Positions 13,590 to 26,800 of a stretch of DNA of 64,000 bases are shown here, one piece after another (the stretch's first letter is position 1; each line of letters starts with the position of its first letter). A model generated the notes under the pieces. It did no database searches and was not told the origin of the DNA. It saw nothing but the letters and a program-made list of their open reading frames with translations. The position numbers were made by a program, and so were the translations under genes. The DNA comes from Corydoras sp. C115. Its lineage: Eukaryota > Chordata > Actinopteri > Siluriformes > Callichthyidae. The DNA lies in contig JAFMOC010000021.1 in NCBI GenBank assembly GCA_019802505.1, forward strand, positions 1,630,001 to 1,694,000. The letters are read 5' to 3'.

Positions 13590-14995
13590 ACAGATTTTTT
13601 TCGCCATTATCGGGAGTAAAGTTACCGTAATAACTGTATGTTGGCTGTAAAGAGCAGCTTCTCAGCTTTCATAAACCATCAGAATTTTTCTGAAGACGTA
13701 AACTGTCGCAAAGTTACGGTATTTCAAACAAAACGGTCTCATCTGCGACCGACTCGAAACCTTTCATGCATTTCTGCCGAAATCTCAGGTTCGTTTATTC
13801 AAAAAATTTCAGCCAGAACCGTCATTTATTAGAACTGAATGTGCTATCCACTGCTGACAGACATATTTCATGTTATTTAATTTTATCCCAAATAACTAAT
13901 GAATGATCAAACAAAATGAATGGAACAACAGTTGTAAAATGGATAAATACCCTCATGAAAGGGCAATTTCTAAAGAGGACAGAGGGGGAATAAGGGATCT
14001 GGGTTAAAGCCCCTGATGTTTCTAAACCCTAAAAACCCCCCTGTGTACGATGTGTATTTTAGCGGGGCAGCTAGCGGGCAACTCCTCTGTGGAGATGTAC
14101 AGGCAGGTGCTACTCTCTGGCTGTCGCTGTGTGGAGCTGGACTGCTGGAAAGGACGCACAGCTGAGGAGGAGCCTGTGATCACACATGGGTTCACCATGA
14201 CCTCTGAGATTATATTTAAGGTAACTGAAAGCTTTTAAAAACTTCTTTTAAAATCTTCTGATTTAAAAGCAACAGGTTGTTATTTGTGGCGAACAGGGTA
14301 TTTTCATGACAGTGTGATGTCACAATGCTTTGTCCTATATGTTTTATTATTACTGTCACATATGTCGTGTCCTTTTTTTAATTTATTTTGTTTTGTTTAC
14401 AAGTGACAGTAATAATTGTTGTGATGCACAGCTATTATGCAAAACTGGTATGCAAGATATACCAACCTACTTGTACAAGTAGACTCAGATATGTTGATTT
14501 TAATTATTATCTGGGTTGGCACTTATATTTATAACATTCAATATTGAATGTTCTAAATTGCCTCATATATATATATATATATATTCATTCATTCATTTAT
14601 TCATTATCTCCCGCTTTATCCTCTATTAGGGTCGCGGGGGGGTTCCCCATGCTCATCCAGGGGAGAACGTCTCGGGCGCTGGGCAGACAGACCCAGGACT
14701 GGGCGCCAATCCATCGCTGGGCACACACTCACTCACACAGACACACTCAATTTTTTGAGAATTCAATTGACTTGATCCATGTGTTTGGACTGTGGGAGGA
14801 AACTGGAGAACCTGGAGGAAACCCACGCAGACGCGGGGAGAACATAGAAACTCCACCCAGATGGGGATTCGAATCGGGAATCCCTAGCGCTGAGAGGCGA
14901 ACGTGCTAACCACTAAGCCACTGTGCCGCCTATATACAGTATATATATATATATGTATATATATGTATATATATACTGTATATATATAATATATA

Positions 14996-15082
<87 letters not shown>

Positions 15083-15698
15083 TATGAGTGTGTGAGAGTG
15101 TATGTGAGAGTGTATGTGGGTTTCCTCCACGTTCTCTGGTTTCCTCCCACAGTCCAAAAACATGGATCAAGGTCAGTTGAATTCTCCAAATTGCCCCATA
15201 TAGAGTGTGTTTGTGTGAGTGAGTGTGTGCCCAGCGACTGATTGGCACCCTGTCCTGGGTGTATCTGCCCAGCGCCCTAAGCATTCTCACCTGGATGGGT
15301 ATGGGAACCCCCCCCCAATGACCCTAGTAGAGGACTAATTGGAGGATATTAAGAGAATGAATGAATTATTATCTGAAAGACCGTGCTTAGCATCCACTTT
15401 GTGTTTTTGTACATAAGCTGTTCTATAGTGTGCACTAGGACTGCTGTTTTTTTTTGCTTTTTAGAACCACTGCTTAACTAAGACTGCTTCTATCATGAGT
15501 AAATGCACTGAAACAACAAATGCTTGACCATTCCAAATCAGGCAATGGTTCTAAATTAAGCTAATTATAAATTAAGCTCCACCCTGTAAATGGGTGTATC
15601 TTTACTATGATGGCAATAATTTGGAAAGAAAAGCTGTAATAAATCCATCTGCCTGGAACAGAAGGCAAGTTTAGCTTGCCTCCAGCTATAGTAACGGA

Positions 15699-15765
<67 letters not shown>

Positions 15766-17146
15766 ATGCGTGCGTGAGTGTGTGGAGGGGGAGGGCTCAT
15801 AACATTTCCAAGGATCACAGTTGGAGATTTGCTGAAAATGGGAACATTTGAGGAGACCACATTTTTAACTCAAAAATATACCAGCAGCCTCCAGGCCAAC
15901 AAGCTGATCAACCACGATGCCATCACAACTCTGTTACCTCACCCACACACAAAAAGCAGGTTTTAAGATAAATACAGATATTCTAGGGAGCTGGGTGATT
16001 GGATAAATGATTAGCTTTGATTATACTACAGTAATAGAGTGCCATTAGTTTGCTTGGGTTGGTTTAACACATGTTTATATTCATTTATTCATTCATTTAT
16101 TCATTATCATCCTATATTAGGGTCGCGGGGGGGGGGTTCCCCATGCCCATCCAGGGTAGAACGTTTCTGGTGCTGGGCAGATACACCCAGGACAGGGCAC
16201 CACGCTGGGCACACACTCACACACACACTCACTCACTCAAACACACACTATATGGGGCAATTTGGCGAACTCAATTGACTTGATCCATGTTTTTGGACTG
16301 TGGGAGAAAACCGGAGAACCCGGAGGAAACCCATGTGGACACGGGGAGAACATGGAAACTCCACCCAGATGGGGATTCGAACCGGGAATCCCTAGCGCTG
16401 AGAGGCCATCGTGCTAACCACTAAGCCACCTGTTTATATACAAAGTCAGGAAAACATTTACTAATCTTTAAATACATTATATACGTAACAAAAACATAAT
16501 CCAAACCACTTTACACTGCCAGAGTCCTGAGTATCACAGGTAAATCCAGCCACATTTTAAACTCAATAACATACCAGCAGCCTCCAGGCCAACAAGCTGA
16601 TCAACCAGAATGCCATTAGAAATCGGTTTACACCACCCAAATACCAGAAGCAGGTTATAAGATTATAGATAAAATAAGATATTCAAACTCATGTCACTCC
16701 ACTATTCCTCTCTCGCTATTGGCTCCCTGTAGCTGCTGCATTCAGTACAAGACACTGACTCTGACCAACAGGACTATCTCTGGATCTGCCCCCGCTAACC
16801 TTCACTCATAACGTTTTTAAGATACCCTCCGACTTGTTCACCGCGCTCTAGTGATGAATGTTGCCCGGTGGTTCAGTCTCTCTGTGGTGCTAATTCTCAC
16901 TCCATATTATTTTCCGCTGCTAAATGCTGGAATGGTCTTCACAATTCTGTCTGAGTCACTTAGAATTTTTTAGTAAACATCTAAAATGGGGAACACATCT
17001 CTTCTAAATCTAGATCTAGACATTGAAGCAGGATTGGACATTGTTCAGGTTTGATTATACTGAAGTGTAGCTGTTTTTTCTTTAAACTACTGAATTGTGT
17101 TGTTCTCCTATTTGTAAGTCACTTTGGCTAAAATCATATGCTAAAT

Positions 17147-17200
<54 letters not shown>

Positions 17201-17624
17201 TTAATTATTATCTGGGTTGGCACTTATATTTAAGAACTTCAATATTGAATATATATATATTCATTCATTCATTCATTCATTATCTCCCGCTTTATCCTCT
17301 ATTAGGGTCACGGTGGGGTTCCCGATGCCCATACAGGGAAGAACGTCTCGGCGCTGGGCAGACAGACCCAGGACAGGGCGCCAATCCATCGCTGGGCACA
17401 CACTCACTCACACAGACACACTCTATATGGGGCAATTTTTTGAGAATTCAATTGACTTGATCCATGTGTTTGGACTGTGGGAGGAAACTGGAGAACCTGG
17501 AGGAAACCCACGCAGACACGGGGAGAACATAGAAACTCCACCCAGATGGGGATTCGAATCGGGAATCCCCTAGCGCTGAGAGGCGAACGTGCTAACCACT
17601 AAGCCACTGTGCCGCCTATATACA

Positions 17625-17673
<49 letters not shown>

Positions 17674-17797
17674 GACAACTACATCATAATGCATCAATAA
17701 AAATGTGAAATCTGTCAGTTACAGCTACAATCTTTAAGATACTTTAGTATTTGCAAATGTTTTAAAATATATGATGAAATAAAGCAATGTGTTGTTT

Positions 17798-17856
<59 letters not shown>

Positions 17857-20800
17857 AATAAATAAAGCTATGATAGGAAACATATGTACCATATATTTTT
17901 CTAAAAAATATTTAGATTAAAATAATTATTAATTCTGTATGGGTTATGTTCATTGTAAATTAAATAGCACAGGTATGTTTAAACTTTTTCAAATTTGTTT
18001 CCAGAAGAAAATGTTGAATTTATTTTCTATGTTTATTAATTTAATTATCCTTTAATCGATTTATCTATTCCTTTATTACTTATATACAGGTATTATTCAT
18101 TCTCTTACCTATATTATTACTGTATGCATCTTATAATAACCTATATATATATGCATATGATGTTTTCATTTATGTATGTATGCAAATACACATCAGTATA
18201 TCAATAATATTATATATTACTCTTTTGGTTAGATGCTAACTTCAGGCTCTACCTTTACGTTGATCAATGACAATGAAGTTAAATCTAATCTAATCTGTAA
18301 TCAGGGTTGTGGTTGATACTGTGGCTCATTCCAGTGTACACTGAGTGACTGTCATGTTTTTTTTGCTTTGGATTTTGTCCCAGTGACATTGACTTTTTTT
18401 CTCTTCTTGCCCCCGTACCCCCCAAGTCAAGACGAGCCATTTAAACATGAATCTAATGGAAAAGGTTTTCTTTGTAAGAGCATAATTGCACATGTAATCC
18501 ATCACACATCTTATAATTACTAGTCGCCGTTATGGGCTGAATCATCTGCTTGTGTGTGGGGGTGTGTGTCCACAGTATCTCCTACATCCTCATATGCAGT
18601 ACTCTCTGAAAGGCTTTAAAACCTAATTTAAGAACATTTTTGGCAGTAGGTGTGTGTTTTATGGCTAAAAGTATTGGGCTCCACAGTGTAATCATTAAAA
18701 ACTACAGGTTTATAAAATCAAGCACCTGGTCATCATTCACACAAATGTATGTTTTAAAATTAGTTTGCGCGCGGGCTTAATGGTGAACATGTTCACCACT
18801 CAGCACTAGGGATTCCCGGTTCGAATCCCCATCTGGGTGGAGTTTCCATGTTCTCACCGTGTCCACATGGGTTTCCTCCAGGTTCTCCGGTTTCCTCCCA
18901 CAGTCCAAAAACATGTATCAAGGTCAATTGAATTCTCCAAATTGACCCATATAGAGTGTGTTTGTCTGTGTGAGTGAGTGTGTGCCCAGCGATAGATTGG
19001 CACCCTGTCCTGGGTGTATCTGCCCAGCGCCCAAAACGTTCTCCCCTGGATGGGCATGAGGAACCCAACCCCCCCCCCCCCGCGACCCTAATATAAAAAA
19101 AAGGATTAAGCAAAAGATAATGGATGGATGGAAAATTAGTTTAAAGAAGCCTGTCTTCTGCATCACTGACCCTGAATCCACAAAGCATGGTCTGTAGTGG
19201 GGGTTATTTGCATGTTCAATATTTTTTACATCGAAGGCCATCTTTAATGCAACCCTCCTTTCTATCCTGGCTTGGGACTACCACTACAAGTGTACTGATG
19301 CATATTCCACCAATGGTTTGAACAATCAAGGATCTTTTTTCTATTACATTCTTTTTCTTTTATTAAGTACTTCTTGTAATACATGCATTAGATGTAACTA
19401 AAACTTTCCCAATTACTGTCACGTCTGCTGCTAAGAAATGTGAATTTCCCCCACTGTGGGACCAATAAAGGATTATCTTATCTTATCTTTACATTTACAT
19501 TTAGTCATTTAGCAGACGATTTTACCCAAAACGACTTACAAATGAGAGAACAAAAACATTTGGAAAAATACACTGTTGTATTATCAACCTAATCATTATC
19601 CATTCCAGCTTCCATGTCTAGATTTTTTTTTGTCATAGCAAGTGCTTGTGGAAGAGATGTGTTTTAAGATGTTACTTAAAAATGCAAAGTGTCTCCAAAT
19701 TACACACAGATTTGGGAAGATTTCTCCACCATTTAGCAGTGGTGATCGATACGGACTGAGAATTAACACCATGGTGAGGTTGAATCACCAGACGGCATTG
19801 CTAGAGTGCAGTGAACGAGGTGGAGGGTATCTCATATTTACATTTACATTTAGTCATTTAGCAGACGCTTTTAACCAAAGCAACTGAGAACAAATGAGAA
19901 CAACACAAGTCAGTAGTTATGAAGAACACCAGCTACACTGTAGAATTAGAAAGTAATGTATTTTCCATCTGGCGGCACGGTGGCTTAGTGGTTAGCACGT
20001 TCGCCTCTCAGTGCTAGGGATTCCCGGTTCGAATCCCCATCTGGGTGGAGTTTCCATGTTCTCCCCGTGTCTGCGTGGGTTTCCTCCGGGTTCTCCGGTT
20101 TCCTCCCACAGTTCAAAAACATGGATCAAGTCAATTGAATTCTCAAAAATTGCCCCATATAGAGTGTGTATGTGTGCGTGAGTGTGTGCCCAGCGATGGA
20201 TTGGCGCCCTGTCCTGGGTCTATCTGCCCAGCACCCGAAACGTTCTCTCCTGGATGGGCATGGGGAACCCCACCACGACCTAATAGAGGATAAAGCTGGA
20301 GATAATGAATGAATTAATGTATTTTCCATCTGTAGTATCTTAGAAAGATAGGGTGAAGGTAAAAGGGGCACATCCAGGGATCGACTGCTAGGGATCGAGT
20401 CCGTGCCTTGTACTGCATTTACTTTTGATTTACCTTTCAACATGTCCAGTCAAAGGAAACTGGTTAAAATCCATGGAGGCGAAGAAGGATTTGCAGAGGG
20501 TTCATAGAAAAGATTTTGTCAAGAAGTCACAGGCTTGATGCAGATATTGCAATCAAGAGAAATGCAATATTAACATTTATTTACTTTAGTTCATTCATTC
20601 ATTTATTATCTTCTGCTTAATCCTCTACTAGGGTCATGGCGGGTCCCCATGCAGGGGATATTTTTTGGTGCATAGTAGATACACCCTGGACAGGATGCCA
20701 GTCTATCACACACACACACACACACACGCACACACACATTCAATTTACCTTGAATCCATGTTTTTGAATGTGGGAGGAAACCGGATAGAAACTCCATCCA

Positions 20801-23800
20801 GATTAGGATTTGAACCTGGAACCCCAACACTAAGAAGTGAACATGCTAACCACAAAGCCCCCATGCCACCTATTTACGTTTGTTTAGTTAAAATTGGTTG
20901 CTTTGAGCGTTACCTGATGTAATGTGCTACAGAACATTTCATGAGGTCATTTTGCAGACTCTTCAGTCCACAGTGGGTTACCCCATTACCCCAAGTATTC
21001 CCATTTGGTGGCTAGGGGCTGAGTGCAGGGTCAGTCATGATACAGCCCCCCTTGAAACAATGAAGGTTAAGAGCATTTCCAAACCTCTGGCAACTTTGGT
21101 GGACCTTCAGATTGACGGGCTTATAATGCAGTTAGATGTAAACACCTCAAAATGGCGTTCTCCTCCTTTGATCTCAAATCTGAATGTCTTTAGTATTACA
21201 ACAAAAATTAAATGAGTGGCGGCACGGTGGCTTAGTGGTTAGCACGTTCGCCTCTCAGCGCTAGGGATTCCCGGTTCGGATCCCCATCTGGGTGGAGTTT
21301 CCATGTTCTCCCGGTGTCCCTGTGGGTTTCCTCCGGGTTCTCTGGTTTCCTCCCACAGTCCAAAAACATGGATCAAGCCTATTGAGTTTTCCAAATTGCC
21401 CCATATAGTGTGTGTGTGTGTGTGTGTGTGTGAGTGAGTGTGTGCCCAGTGATAGATTGGCGTTCTGTCCTGGGTCTATCTGCCCAGCGCCCGAAACGTT
21501 CTCCCCTGGATGGGCATTGGGAACCCCCCCGCGACTCTAATATAGGACAAAGTGGAAGATAATGAATGAATTAATTAATTAATTAATTTAATGAGTTGTT
21601 CTTGCCATCCAATACTTTTGGTCAGAACTGTATGTTGGGCAGTTGTAGGCTTGTGGTTAAGGAACCAGCCTTGCAACCTAAAGGTCATCGGTTCGAATCC
21701 CAGTCTCACCAAGTGCTATGGCTGAAGTGCCCCTGGGCAAGACACCCAACCCCAATTGCTCCCTGGGCACCATTTACAGGGCTGCCCACCGCTCTGAGCA
21801 CGTTTTCTCCCTTCACTCAGTGTGTGTATATGTGTGTGCTTCACTGCATGGATGGGTTAAATGTGGAGCTAGTTCATTTGATCACTTTGCATCCTTTATG
21901 TAAATCTTAAGAATGATGATCTCACTTCCTGCTGTTATTTTTCTCTCGTTTTCAGGAAGTTATTGAAGCCATTGCTGAGTGTGCTTTTAAAACCTCACCT
22001 TTTCCGGTCATCTTGTCCTTCGAGAATCATGTGGACTCGTGAGTGAATGTGCCACACTTCCCGCATCCACTGGCCTGTCTTACCTTTGGCCTTGAAGTGC
22101 CAGTGTTCTGCACACACGCATAAACTGAGTGCAACTATGGCAACAAGGGATAGAGAGATTATAGCATACTCTGTAATGCACAATTTATTTTCAGTCACCT
22201 CTCGTGAGATGTCATACACAGTTGCTGCTTTCTTTCTTCGCTGCATGCAAGTAAATGTAGCGTATCGCAGTGACAGCTCATTACACTGAATGAAGCCTTT
22301 CATAGTAACCGATTTCATGCAAAGCCCATGACACTGCTGGTCTGATAGCATGCATTCTTGCCTGTGAATGAGCTGCATGTGTAATTGCATTCATGTAAAA
22401 TGAGCTCCTTTTATTAAATTTATCTCTCATTGTAATTCCAGTCCCAAACAACAAGCCAAGATGGCAGAATATTGCAGATCAATCTTTGGGGATGCTCTTT
22501 TAACTGAGCCACTAGAGAAATATCAGGTATGTATGCAATGTGGGGATTATATAAACTGTGAAAAGCATTTTTATAAAACAGGTAGTTTCCGGTCCTTAAA
22601 TCTGATTGGCTGAGCTGTTTGTTTAGCTGTGATATTTTGAAAATAAGGTGTGCATCTGGCTGCTTCATATTTGTATCAATGCATTATTTATAATACATTA
22701 TTTAAAATTATGTAACATAAACGGAAATACAGATTTATATAAATAGCGAGTCAGTTCGTGATGAGATACTCAGCAAACAATGTCGTCTTAAAAAACTGCT
22801 CTAAATTAATTTACTTAATTTTGTTTTAAAGCACATTTATTAATTTAATCTTGTTTTTTATTACAGTGTTTTTATAACTGTTTTATTAAAGCAATAAGAC
22901 ACTCAAGCTTTTATATGAATGTGAATAAATCACGGAAAAGTGGTGTAATGGAACTCTGCTATGCGTTGGACCTAACAACAACTCTTTCCTGTTATTTATT
23001 CACAATAATGCACACCCTCTCACCTTATGGCCTTATTATAAAATGGGTAGTACCAGTCCTTAAATCTGATTGGCTGAGCCATTCGTCAACCAGCTGTGAC
23101 ATTATTCACAACAATGCACACCTCTGACTGCTTCACGTTCGTATTAATGCGTGATATACAGAACAATACATTATTTGAAATCACATACCATAAATAGAAA
23201 TACACATTAATATAAACAGCAACCTGATTCCCAATAACCACTATGTCTATTTTAACTGTTGTTTAAACCGTTATCCTGTTACTTAGCAATCAATGTTCAC
23301 TTTAAAAACGGACTATATTAGATTGCGGAAGACAAGTTTATTAATGATTTAGATTTTTAAAAATTCATTCATTCATTCATTATCTCCCGCTTTATCCTCT
23401 ATTAGGGTCGCGGTGGGGTTCCCCATGCCCATCCAGGGGAGAACGTCTCGGGCGCTGGGCAGATGGACCCAGGACAGGGCGCCAATCCATCGCCGGGCAC
23501 ACACTCACTCACACAGACACACACTATATGGGGCAATTTTGAGAATTCAATTGACTTGATCCATGTTTTTGGACTGTGGGAGGAAACCGGAGAACCCGGA
23601 GGAAACCCACGCGGACACGGGGAGAACATGGAAACTCCACCCAGATGGGGATTCGAACCGGGAATCCCTAGCGCTGAGAGGCGAACGTGCTAACCACTAA
23701 GCCACCGTGCCGCCCATTTTTTTTTTTTTTAAATTGATTTATTTATTTATTTTAGTGTGTTAGTAACTAAAGTTTTATAAAAGATCTTGAGGTTGTGCAT

Positions 23801-26800
23801 TATTGTGAATAAATAACTGAAAGGGGTCTAACGGCACCACTTTCCTGTGACTTATTTACAATAATGTGTATAGTAGTTTTGGTAACCATTGGACACAAAT
23901 GCAAAACAAAATAAATAGAAACAAATAACTAAATTTAGGTAAATGTAGTTACAATGTAACATGCTGTATGCAGTGTAAATTATAACTAAATAAATGAATG
24001 AATAGGAATTAAAGTAAAACTGACCTTGTGAAAGCTACAGTTTGATGTGATCAATACAGAAATGTGTAACCTGTTTTTTGTAATATGTTTATATGTTTAG
24101 CTTGAGTCAGGGGTACCTTTGCCCAGTCCTCAGGAGCTCATGGGTAAAATTCTTATCAAGAACAAAAAGTCTCACCCAAAACCATCTGACGGAAGTACAA
24201 AAAAAAAGCTTTCTGAACAGGCGTCAAACACCAACAGTGACTCCTCTAGTGTGTTTGAGCCGTCCTCGCCCAGCGCCGGACCAGCAGGTATCCACATCTT
24301 CACATTACATTAGATAAGCATATGAGCAATTTTTTGGAGATTGCAGAACCACCTGTTTTCATAACACTGTTGTTTTACATTATCACGGTAGTGCCACCTG
24401 GTGGGTATGAAGATGATAGTTTTTGGAAAACAATTATTATTAATTACACAGATCGGTAGGGTTGAGGCTTAGCAGAACAAAACCCACACAACCACTTGAC
24501 CCCAATTACAGAAAGCTGTGAATTTTGTAAACTATTATTAATTTAAAGTGGTCTGGAATGTTAACTGTCACCTTATTAAGCTGTTTTATGCTGAATTAAG
24601 CCAAAATGTTCTAAAAATGTTCTACAATAACACGAAACATCTAAGTTTAATTTGTCGGTTACAACAGGTTTTTTTTTATTTTTATCAGACCTTGATTGCA
24701 CCTAAATGTGAATTTGACTGATTTGATGGTTGGAGTTTAGTTAACCTGTGGACGGTATGAAAAACAGATAGTTAACTAGCATAAGAAATAGCATTTTTGC
24801 CCATGCCTAACTTGCTAATGACTGTGTTCCAGTACAGGGGTGGGCAAACTGATTCACAGGCATTGGGATCTAACATTTGACAGAGGGACTGGGCCAGGAT
24901 CAGAAGAGTAGTGTGCTGGAGTGTGAACTAATATAAATAAAATGGAAAACTAGTACATAAAAAGTTTGGTCCTTAACTGGTAGCATTATACGAAAATGTA
25001 AGGCTTATTGTAATGTCAGTATTTCTTCGGAAAATGTAACTTGTTGACTATATGTTTATCAATCAGTTCCATTTACATTTGAATATTTAGCAGACGCTTT
25101 TATCCAAAGTGACTTACAAGTATCCCAACTTGACGGCTGGGGTCAGAACTCAAGGACAGTATCCCTGAAGCAATGAGGGTTAAGGGTCTTGCTCAAGGAC
25201 CCACATTGGTAACTTCAGTGAACCTGGGATTTGAACCCCCAACCTTTGGATTTATAGCCCAACACCCTAACCACTGAGCTACCACATCCCCCACTGAGCT
25301 ACCATATCCAGCGAATCACTGTAAGGCGTAATAAAGATGGTATCGCAACCCCCTCCCTCGCGACCCCAGTAGAGGTTTAAGTGAAATGAAGGGTGTGATG
25401 AGAATGATGAGATGAGATGAGACAGTGCTCATGTACTGAAACATTAGGCATTTTCTTTTTAAGCAAATAAGATTAAGGCAGCCTTTTGTTATAGACTACC
25501 GTATTTTCCGGACTTTAGGCGCACCTAAAAGCCTAAAATTTTCCCAGAAATCTGATGTGCGCCTTATAATCCGGTGCGCCTTATACGTGTACGGAGTTCC
25601 AAAATCTATAAAAGTATTGTTGTGCGACCGGGTGTTTTTTTTTTCCACACATCACCGTCACTGCTGAAAAAGCAGAGTGAAGAAAATTAATTCGGAGCTC
25701 GCCGTCATTCCGGGAGGATTAAATAAAGAACTCCGACCGCTGGACATTGGCGTAAACGGGACGTTTAAAGTAAAGTTGCGGGCGGCGTGGGAGCGATGGA
25801 TGATAGATGGCAAACACACGTTTACTAAAACTCGGGAGGCAGCGGCGGGCAAGTTACGCCACCATCTGTGAATGGATTGTGGATGTCTGGGCTGAGGTTT
25901 CTGCTGTGACCGTTGTCCGAGCTTTCACGAAAGCCGGCATCATTACTGAACAGCCGCCTGGCGACCAGACTGACTCAGACATCGATGAGAGGGGGTTCCC
26001 GGAGTGCTCGATAGTGAAACAGCTTTTTAATTCAGACACAGAAGATGAGGACTTTGATGGATTTGTGGGAGAAGAGTGATTAAAATAATGTGCGTTTTGT
26101 CAAGTAGTAGAATAAACTTCAATTATAAATCACCGTTTTGCATCCTTTACTTTTCTTGTAGATCGTATGTTTTAGCAAGTGCCTTATAATACGGTGCCGT
26201 ACAGAATAAGTACCGTACAGAAATAGAGTCCGTAATTGAGACTGCGCCTTATAGTACGGTGCGCCTTATACGTGGCTCAAATACAGAAATAGACCCCGTA
26301 ATTCAGACTCGCGGCACGGTGGCTTAGTGGTTAGCACGTTCGTCTCTCAGCACTAGGGATTCCCGGTTCGAATCCCAATCTGGGTGGAGTTTCCATGTTC
26401 TCCCCATGTCCGCGTGGGTTTCCTCCGGGTTCTCCGGTTTCCTCCCACAGTCCAAAAACATGGATCAAGTCAATTGAGTTCTCCAAATTGTCCCATATAG
26501 AGTGTGTTTGAGTGAGTGAGTGTGTACCCAGCGATAGATTGGCGCCCTGTCCTGGGTCTATCTGCCCAGCGCCCGAGACGTTCTCCCCTGGATAGGCATG
26601 GGGAACCCCACCGCGACCCTAATAGAGGATAAAGCGGGTGATAATGAATGAATGAATTCAGACTGCGCCTTATGGTCCGGAAAATACGGTACTCATATAC
26701 TACTTTTTGAAATTCAGTCTCTCTAGTGATGTCTGCAGGGTCATGTCACAAAACCAACCCGAAATAAGCTTTTAGTTTCGATATACCAGTTACCTCCCAC

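Larger units (their letters stand above)
25499..26689 (+). mobile_element. pogo-like deletion derivative A, holding a SINE-A
   Basis: Ends ccgtattttccggact and gtccggaaaatacgg are inverted and flanked by TA on both sides. Without the SINE it is about 840 bp, equal to copy B. Pogo assignment rests on the encoded DDE C-terminal fragment. Confidence 0.8.

Noticed and set aside
20026..20036. Possible tRNA genes from perfect B boxes
   Set aside because: The heads are followed by SINE bodies, recur with target duplications and do not form a full cloverleaf with acceptor stem.
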